Source of the DNA: Metellina segmentata
Lineage: Eukaryota; Arthropoda; Arachnida; Araneae; Tetragnathidae
Direction of reading: 5' to 3'
DNA: 64,000 nt
Assembly (NCBI GenBank): GCA_947359465.1
Contig: OX375879.1
Coordinates: 119,304,557 to 119,368,556 of the forward strand
Each line of letters begins with the position of its first letter. Position 1 is the stretch's first letter. Below, one piece after another: positions 1 to 8,300 of this stretch. The notes beneath the pieces were generated by a model that was not told where the DNA came from, did no database searches, and saw only the letters and a program-made list of their open reading frames with translations. The position numbers were made by a program, and so were the translations under genes.

Positions 1-480
1 AAACAATGTATTCTACAATGGATATCTGCACACGTCGGTATAGAAGGGAATGAGGCAGCCGATGTACTGGCAAAGGAAGCAAGAGACCTCAATGAAGATA
101 AATTTCCCCTCGTCACCCTTAATGACATAAATGCAGTGGCAAAATGCAAAATTCAAGGACAAGACCATCAAGTTGAAACATCATATCTGTGAACTAACTA
201 CAAGCAGATCACTTGCCAAAACCATAGTAAGACTGAGAACTGGACACCTTAAGGGAATGAAAATTCAGCCGGATGGAACAAGAACATATCCCAGCTGTAA
301 AAACTGTGATACAGAATTAAGTCCCGAACACGCCCTCTCTTGCTTGGCCATCTTGGCAAGCATTCAACAAATTAGATCCCTTGGAGGACCTGTACTCGGA
401 CATTTGCCTTAAAATAGCTGAGATGGTGTGGATCGTGCATGGCCCTATTTGAAGTATTCTATCCATGGACAAGACAACAA
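1..480 (+). mobile_element. LINE 3' end: RNase H domain and Cys/His tail (broken, cut by window edge)
   Basis: The first bases read LQWISAHVGIEGNEAADVLA, the C-terminal signature of a retroelement RNase H domain (HVGxxGNExAD). A frameshifted continuation gives RLRTGHLKGMKIQPDGTRTY and SCKNCDTELSPEHALSC, a zinc-finger-like tail common in arthropod LINE ORF2 proteins. The copy carries stops and frameshifts. Its 3' end is near the short CAA-rich run at 470-485. Similar tails are, from memory, frequent in spider genomes. Confidence 0.75.
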
Positions 481-700
481 CAACATATTTGTACAAAGTG
501 GCAAAATTGGCAAATAAATTTCGAGAGAAATAACACCCAGAGGAGAATTGATCTTGTGGCACCAACAATTTGCAGAATGCTATCACAGCAGGTTAAACCA
601 CAAAGTCACTGCGATCCTCATATGCACTACACTACAATAATGGACTGGACAGCAAGATGTGATGGTATAAGGGAAAGAATACATGCTTTAATAGAGGGAT
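481..700. other. Unassigned intergenic stretch
   Basis: A 121-codon open frame crosses this stretch from 439 to 804 but joins the LINE tail to antisense Tc1 sequence, so it is not a gene. I recognise nothing else here. Confidence 0.4.
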
Positions 701-1520
701 GGTCCCTACATGTTGCAATTACAGTTTGGATACAAAGCTATGGGTATTTGTGTCCATTCCTGCTGCTCAGCTGTAGATTTCGGACATGGTTCCCTAGTCC
801 GTAAACGCTGCTCTAACTCGTCCCACAAATGTTCTATGGGGTTTAGATCAGGACTTTGAGCAGGCCAGGGAAGACGTTTTACATCCATATCTTGATATCA
901 CTGCTTGACAAAGGCTGCAACATGACATAGAGCGGTGTCATCCTGGAAGTAACAATTGTCCATTGCATAAAATTGCCAGAGCATAGGAAGAGCCTGATTG
1001 TCCAAAATGTTCCTGTATGTGTCGGCATTCAATTTACCATGAACAACATGCAAATGTCCCAAGCCATACCACAAAAAAAAAAAAAAAAAAAAAAAAAACA
1101 AACAAGTACACTACCACCATTGAACTTGACGGTTCGAACGATGTACTCGGGTAACAGACATTTTCCTGGCATTCGCCAAATCCAAGCATGCCTATCCGAC
1201 TGGAAAGAGCGTGTAGCGTGACTTGTCGTTCCATAAAACAGTTTTCCAGTGGTCCACTTGCGACCTTGCAAACACCAAGCGAGTCTTCCAACTAGGTTGG
1301 ATGGGGTGATATTTGGTTTGTATGTGCCAACACAGCTGTGGATATTGAGGGTGTGCAGTTCTTCCCGCAAAGTATTGGGGTACACCGTAACCCTGATGAT
1401 AATTTGGAGTTGTTTCTTAAATTTTTTTGAACCTTATGCCTCAGAACACGCTGATCCCATTTGGTCAGTTTACGGGGACGACCAACATGTGCAGTTCGTG
1501 TCCAAACTGCCATACACTTT
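700..1520 (-). mobile_element. Tc1-like transposon, transposase pseudogene
   Basis: Translated on the minus strand in pieces, it gives HVGRPRKLTKWDQRV (DNA-binding/linker), EYIVRTVKFNGGSVLVC, GKLNADTYRNILDNQALPM, a second catalytic Asp in FQDDTALCHVA, and the third catalytic acidic residue in WPAQSPDLNPIEHLWDELEQ (DD34E pattern). The first catalytic block, usually LFSDES, is degraded to LFYGTTSH. A T-run of 27 (1072-1098 as A on plus) replaces the expected WGCFS block. Several frameshifts confirm a dead copy. Terminal repeats were not located with confidence. Confidence 0.85.
1072..1098. repeat. Poly-A tract inside Tc1 copy
   Basis: An uninterrupted A run on the plus strand sits exactly where a Tc1 transposase should encode its GGGSVMVWG-to-WFGLG segment. 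It is either an expanded homopolymer or the scar of a retroposed tail. Confidence 0.8.
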
Positions 1521-1740
1521 CACTTCTTCACATCACCAATAATTGACTGTGGCTGTGATAATTCTACCGCAATTGCGCAAATAGACTATCCACTAATGTG
1601 ACAACCAATTAAAACACCTCTTTCAAAGTCACTTCCTTACATTTCGACATATTGTCACAATTTCACACATAACTAATGACCTTACCACTTCGCACATGGT
1701 ATTTAACCTTAAGAGGTCACGTGCAAGCACTGAATTTGCA

Positions 1741-1767
1741 TAAAATCTGACATGCAGTCAGATTTTA
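1741..1767. repeat. Perfect 11-base hairpin
   Basis: TAAAATCTGAC at 1741-1751 pairs with GTCAGATTTTA at 1757-1767 across a 5-base loop. It lies downstream of the CDC14 3' end and may be a mobile-element terminus. Confidence 0.6.
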
Positions 1768-1991
1768 TACAAATCTGCTGGCATTTGGTTCATTATTGTA
1801 GGGTAGTGTATATAAGTATAAAGCATCACAAGAACACCTGCCATTTCCCACCTCCCATTCAGGAAGTGATCCAATATAAAGATGACAAGAGATCGGGACA
1901 GACGTCAAATAAGTCACATCTCAGAGAGATTCTTAAAGAAGGTGGCAGATGGTCACACCCCATAGGCATGTGATGTAACCACAAAAACATA

Positions 1992-2379
1992 GTTCACCTG
2001 TAAATAGTTTCCTCTATCAATTGTAATTCAACATATTTAATAGTAAAGAATATCTCCTCTCATCCCTTTACTTACAAACAAGGGTTCTAAATAGGTGCTC
2101 GGACAGTACTTCTCCAAGGAGCTCTACGGAGCCCGAGACGACCTTCTGCAGGAAAATAAAAGTGAAAGGAATGCAGATTGATCACGATATTAACAAAGCA
2201 GACTTGGAGTGATGAACAATCACACAAAGTAGCAATCAAACGAACCTAGATTGGAATGGGCTTCATCCGAGTCAGATCTCGGAAAGCTTAATTACACTGT
2301 AAATAGTCACCCACTTATCCATTGCAATTAAACGTATTTGACAGTGAAGAACGTCTTCTCTCATCCCTTTACCAACAAT
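1992..2379. repeat. Diverged direct repeat pair flanking predicted last CDC14 exon
   Basis: Copy one (1992-2081) and copy two (2290-2379) share CTGTAAATAGT, TTAATAGTAAAGAA-like and CTCTCATCCCTTTAC blocks in the same order, with perhaps three quarters identity. The spacing is about 300 bases. They could be fragments of a long terminal repeat or a local duplication. The stretch between them also holds the predicted terminal exon of CDC14. Confidence 0.6.
2124..2145 (-). CDS. CDC14: CDC14 exon 15 (predicted terminal exon)
   Basis: A strong acceptor (TTTTATTTTCCTGCAG) precedes 22 bases that complete a Pro codon and encode RSSRAP and TAG. Phase fits exon 14. An ATTAAA lies 83 bases downstream (minus strand, 2041-2036) and could serve polyadenylation. 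The exon sits between two diverged direct repeats (1992-2081, 2290-2379), so it may instead be part of an old mobile element. Confidence 0.5.
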
Positions 2380-5300
2380 AGCTTCACACATATACAAGTT
2401 AACCTGTTTGCTGCAACAGAGTTGAAAATAGGTAATGGTTGACATCTCTCTCCACCCAACAAAGATTTCACTGTGAAAGGAATGGCACATGTTTACTTAC
2501 GGGTGAGGTGCACTACTGTGGCGCAAATCATCACTGCCAGAGAGGGAAGCATGCATGTGCAGAGAAGAGTAGAGTGGGGCAGAAACAGGAGCATTGTTAC
2601 CATTGGATGCAGAGGAATTTACAACAGGTGGTGATGAAGATGTAAAGTTCCCAGAGGTGTTAGTACTCAAGAAAGTGTTAAGATCCCACTTAGGAGGAGA
2701 GGGGGAATGGGTGGATGAATTTCCAGGCGAAGAAATAAGGTGCCTCCACGTCCTTCTATAAAGTGCATTTGAAAAACCACAAAGAGCTTTAGAGATTTAA
2801 TGTTAGTGGGGAGAGAAACATAGAAAATAATATTACAGAACAGGAAATTTCAAGAATATTGTTGCATGAATACGTAAGGCTTAAAAAGTTTACATTACAT
2901 TATATTCAATCAAACAATGAAATATTTACGGGTTTCGGTCAGCTACACTGGCACGCAAAACTTAAGAAGGTTTCCAAGATGTTATTTTGCAGTGACCTGG
3001 ATACGGGAAAATGATAAAAGGGGCAATCAAAATGTTCCCGTTCGAAGGCTGTACAGTTCAGATTTGGTATGCCAGTCATGCAAAAGCGCCTTGAGCATTT
3101 AGGCAATCATCCCACTGCTTCACCAGGTTGAATATACCCCTTTGGTAAAACTCCCGTTTCTGCTGCTTGAAGAAGTGCGAAACTGTCTGCTGCAATTCTA
3201 TATTTAGGCAATCATCCCGCTGCTTCATCAGGTTGAATATACCCCTTTGGTAAAACTCCCTTTTCTGCTGCTTGAAGTGCAAAACTGCCTGCTGCAATTC
3301 TATATCCAACAGGAACAGCTGACCTTTCAAGGACTGAAGGCGTGAAATCGCATGGGGAGAGATCATAACTGTAAAGCGGGTGCTCGAGTGTCTCTCACTT
3401 TAGTGAGTGTAACTGCTTTAGGACATTTGCGGTATGGGGACGTGCGTTAGCATGAAGCAGAATCACTCCATTTTGCAGTTTTCCTGGACGTTTTGCCTTT
3501 ATTCAGGGTGGCAACAAAATCCTCGAAAAAAAGTTCCCTGATATTTCCATGATAGTATGACAAAAATTTCCCTGATTTTACAAATCCATTATGAAATGTT
3601 GGGACTCGTAATTGGTATCGATATACAGTACCCACACGACAATATTTTTAAATATTTAGGGTCAGATGGGATAAAGGATCATTCTCCACAAACATTTTGT
3701 ATTTTTTCTTATCAGATATTTTAATTACTATTGTAAGGGTTGGAACCCTTAATGGAACTCTAACAATAGCAATTGAAAAACTGAAAAAAAAATTTTCATT
3801 ATGAACTTTTTACACCTCTGTTCCTGCATTATACAAATATACATCAAAATCAAATGCAAATATACATAAAAAAAATTGGTACAACTTCAGTCTACGTTTA
3901 AAGCGGTGGCAACGATCTTGGCGGGTTTTTTTTGCGCACTTCTAGTAGCGAGTTAGGGCAGGTTAAGGCAATCCACCTGCATTACGATTATTATGGTTTC
4001 CATGGCAACCTCGGCAAGCAAAAAGTTAAAACCTTTAGGTCCGGTGCACACATCCGGTTTTTCAACGCACGGCGCCGCCGACGCAAAGCAACTGCGGTCT
4101 GAGTTAGATTAGATCCAATGGAGTAGTGCACACATGCCTCCGGCGCCGCTGCGGCGACGTACGTCCACCGTGCGTGCAATTTGTAACGCAGTTCCCCACG
4201 GCGCAGCAGCTCGCCGCACACGCTTCTCCGGTCTGAATTAATTAATAAATGGTTGATCCAGTAACGTCTATTTTGTGTTTCAAATATACTTTTTTTATAC
4301 AAAGCTAGCGAAATAAACACGTTTTCTTCAGTATAATATTTATCGCAAATGGCGCGAAATGAGTACTTGTGTCATTTCACGGTTATGTGTGCATAGTTGG
4401 ACTTCGGTGCCGCAGCGCCGCCGCACGTTGAAAAATAGGATGTGTGAACCGGGCCCTAGACTACGGCAGTGGTACAGCAGTTGTACCGTGATCACGCCAA
4501 GGAAGAATTTAGACAACGGCCAGTACATCAGTTGTACCTTAAAAGTTATAAGAATCGCGCCAAGAAATAATTTAGACTACGGCCGTTAGAGCAGTTGTGC
4601 ATTGAAAGTTATAAGAATCGCGCAAGGAAGAATCGGGCTTGTTATATCCATAGTCGTAGTCAAAAGGTTAAATTATCATTTTGAATCTCTAATACTATAA
4701 ACGGAAGTGTTTGTCAGGACAGTCTGCCTGTTTGTTTCCTGCACGCAAAGTCTTGACGAATCTATGGCACTTACATCACATGTAGTCCGAATATTTTGCA
4801 ATTTTTGGGTCGCGGCGAAATTTAAAATTCAATCTAGAATATTTTTAAATGGATTTCATGAAATGTAATTATTATTGAATGCAACAGCATAGAAGATCAC
4901 AGATTTTAAATTCCTTTTCTTCGTTTCCGTTATCATTTTTCGCAGAGGAATAATTTTCCATCAGACGATAAAAAACAAATAAACTTTTAATGCACAAAAT
5001 AAACATCATTAGTTACATAAATTTTAAGATTGTATACCACAAGTTGTATCGCTGGCCTCACGGCGACGAGATGCTCCGGCAGCGAAAATCACGGAGGCGG
5101 TTTTCGCTGGGTTTGAAAATTACGAAACCAGTGTTCTTTATTCGAATTACAATTTCGGCGAAAACTATTTATTCGATTCTCAAAAGTACTTGTAATCGCT
5201 CATATTAAACAAACAACAATAGTTACCGTTTTCATAAAAATTTTAAAAATTCCCTGATTTTTTGTGAAATTTGGAAATTTTTCCTGAGAATTCCCTGATA

Positions 5301-8300
5301 TTTCCAGAATTAAAAAGTTCCCTGAGAATTCCCTGATTTCCCGGTTCTGTTACCACCCTGTTATTGCATGTCATAATCTCTCCAGCGTTTTGCAGTATTG
5401 TACTCCAGTGATGAAGACACCTGGATCCTTGAAATCAATAAGCAATTGGCCCTGGTAATCAAAGAACAGGGGGATAAGCATCACTTTTCAAGCAGATGAC
5501 TGGCTCTTGAACTTCTTGAGACAAGGGGGAAAAGGATGACACCACTGCATGGTCGCCCGCCTTATAGTCCTGATCTCTCCCAATGCGATTTTCACGTCTT
5601 CGGTCCCTTAATAAAGTCCTTGTAAGGTCAAAGGTTCCTGTCGGACGTAGAAGTGTAGCAGGCAGTTTTGGCCTTCAAGCAGCAGAACAGGAGTTTTACC
5701 AAAGGGGTATAATGAAAATGGTGAAGCAGTGAGATGATTGCCTCAATGCTCCAGGCGCTTTTGCATGACTGGCATTCCAAATCTGGACTGTACAGCCTTC
5801 AAACGGAAACTTTTTGATCGCCCCTTATACATCAGAAGCAAACAGTAAAAAAAAGTCCGAGTTGGTCACACTGCACTGGATTCCGTGAGACATAAGGGCA
5901 ACTGAAAACTTAGATGAAGAGAGGAGGTGGTTCATTGGTAGGCTGTATGACTATCTCCAACACTGATGCAGGTTGTGCACTGTATTTGCAGGAGGTTGTG
6001 GATGAGTTTATGTTGTAGCAGAACCCCTTCCTATATTATTCTTTGAAATCATGATTCTAAAGCTTGAATATGCACCAACTTAATACTGAATATTTTCACT
6101 AATACAAATTGCCACAGGCTGCTTTATTTAATTTTTAGACTAGCCTTTAAAAATAGGTGTCCCTTAAGTTTTGCATGTCAGTAAAGCTACAAAATAATAT
6201 AGGTTACATGAATGAACAATCTGACATAACTAAATAAAACAAAACTTAATGTTTTAACCTCCAATACATTACATACTCAGATTCAGCATTTTAATAACTT
6301 GGTACCTTAAGGAAGTATGCCCCATGAGTTAAAAAAGAGAACATAAGCTAATAATAAAGACAAAAAGAGAAGCAATTGAAGCAGAACACGATTTTGTTAA
6401 GTCATTTGTTTTCTTAACTCTATCAGTGTGTTAATGCCAAAGGGCTACTCGAATGCAGAGTGGATGTGGACGGAAATTCGACAGACTGGGAAGTTAAAAT
6501 TTTAAAGCATTTTCTGTCAGTAAAAGGAATAATATCTGACTAATATAAATATGTAAATATTGTTTGTCTTCTGCAATGCAATTCATAGGTTTTGTCAATG
6601 CACGAGTACTGTCTGTCTACCTCAAGAAATGTTCCAAACAAAATCCATGTCCGACTGTAGAAACGAAACTCAGCCCGTTTTCTATAGAGGATTGATTCGT
6701 GAAGCATTCAGCTTGTCACGATGGCATACTTAGTAACCGTGGGTCTTCCTGTTACAGGGTACTTTTGGACAAGATTCCAAGAAAGTATTCTCCAAAACAC
6801 ATGTCCATTTCTTTGCAGATGGAGAAACTGTAAAGGAGAATCCTAAACAGGTTTGCAGATCAAATATGCTAACTTAGTGCTTTCTAGGTATGTAAGATAA
6901 CAGCACACAAGATTGCAAAGGGTTACATTAGTTTCCAATACTTTTTTTTTTGACTTAATGCCCCCTTTTCAAACATTTTGTCACCCCCTCTGGTAATATC
7001 TACCACAACTAATAATATATTCTAAGTGTAGTTTTGCCTATAATTTAGAATTTCAAAAGCTAGTTTGAATAAAACAATTTGGAATTGAAACTATAAAGCT
7101 ATTTATTGCAATGAAATAAAGATAAACATACTAGATTACTCACTCTTATCAGTAATTAATATCAATCAAATCAGTAAAATTTAAAACATTCATGAAAACG
7201 AGTCTGACAGTGCACTATTAATCTGTCTATATTTTCATCAGCAGTATCCTTAGATATCTAGTCAACTATCTGCAATAGGTTCCCCTTTTTAGTTAAAATC
7301 ATCAATGGCATCATGTTCAAGTGGTCATGTGTATGCTTGAAACATTTTTTGGCATCTTATTGCTGACTTTTCTTTCTTAATGCTCCCCTTTTACAGGAGC
7401 CCAGCACTGCTCTCATGATTCCTTTAGAGCCCACAGGGACGGTAATGCCTACTTTTGGAAACCATGGGCTACATAAAAGGAAGACTACATATAAAGTAAA
7501 CAAACTATTATTAACCACTGTCCTCAAACCACCAAATTTGTCAAAACCCCACCGTCAACTCAAAATGAACAAACCCGTTTTCACAGTGGCCACTATTACC
7601 CAGAATGGAGACAGTTCTTGTGGTAGATCAAGTATAAAATAATAATTTGCTTTCAAACATCTCGGTTTCGTTTTTCAGTTTAAGAAGCTTACCTCTTGGT
7701 CGGCGAACTGTTGGGTGTGATTTGCTTGGATGGTCGGCGAATCGGAGAAAGGTGGGCCACGTTGTCAGTTGGAGGCGAAGGAGGTGCACCTGATGCTCGC
7801 AGAGGCTTCAGAGGGGAAACATAGGTCGCATGGTACGCTGATGAACTGGATCCCAGGGGCTTGAAGGGTTGTGAAGATGATCGCGGATGAGGTTTCAAGT
7901 TATCCAAGCTACGAAACAATATTTTTTACAGACATCTTTCACGAATAATTGGGGTTAGACAATTTAAATCCAGTGATTAAAAAAAAGCCATTGATTAAAA
8001 ATGACAGCTTTCTTTAATAAAGCTTAATATGGAATTTCAATTTACACAATACAGGAACATGTTAGTGACTGGTATTTTATTCATTAACCCTCTCAGTGGT
8101 TGTGTCTGTCAATAACAAAACTGGCCATGATGGACGAGATATCCTGTCACTAGAAAAAACTGACATAATCTCAATCTCGTCAACATAAAAAAATGGCCAT
8201 ATCTTCAGCATTTGGAATTCAATTGACATTCTTAATGGAGATATATCATTAGCAAAATTCACCAGATCTTGATGGTTACGATAAGCGTCAAAACCACTTG

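Larger units (their letters stand above)
3504..5360. mobile_element. CAGGGTGG-ended DNA transposon, 5-base TSD (hAT5-like)
   Basis: It starts CAGGGTGGCAACA at 3504 and ends TGTTACCACCCTG at 5360. TTATT flanks both sides (3499-3503 and 5361-5365). Removing it and one TTATT restores the mariner reading frame, so the boundaries are well supported. Subterminal copies of TTCCCTGA lie at both ends. It has no transposase and carries a GC-rich MITE and a Helitron 5' end. A CAGGG terminus with a 5-base duplication fits the hAT5 group. Confidence 0.85.
3017..5827. mobile_element. Mariner copy with inverted 3' ends, split by a CAGGG element
   Basis: Termini are AAAGGGGCAATCAAAA on the left and TTTTGATCGCCCCTTA on the right, flanked by TA. 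Minus-strand sequence across the insertion reads [20 protein letters not shown] and YCKTLERL, then [20 protein letters not shown] (catalytic block, Asp changed to Ala), then the mariner C-terminal [19 protein letters not shown]. On the right the same C-terminal end recurs on the plus strand ([28 protein letters not shown]). Both ends therefore derive from the 3' end. The left arm also has a tandem duplication (about 3102-3206 and 3207-3305). Confidence 0.8.
2941..6190. mobile_element. Outer Tc1/mariner-type element (shell of a nest)
   Basis: AGCTACACTGGCACGCAAAA at 2941 onward and its diverged inverse TTTTGCATGTCAGTAAAGCT ending near 6189 form an inverted pair sharing GCAAAACTTAAG. They enclose the mariner at 3017-5827. 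No transposase of the shell itself is recognisable. The ends are approximate. Confidence 0.5.

Noticed and set aside
439..804. 121-codon plus-strand open frame
   Set aside because: It starts in the degraded LINE tail and ends in antisense Tc1 transposase sequence, so the open frame is accidental.
7415..7642. 75-codon plus-strand frame after a splice-acceptor-like TTTTACAG
   Set aside because: It is antisense to CDC14 and has no recognisable domain and no partner exon.
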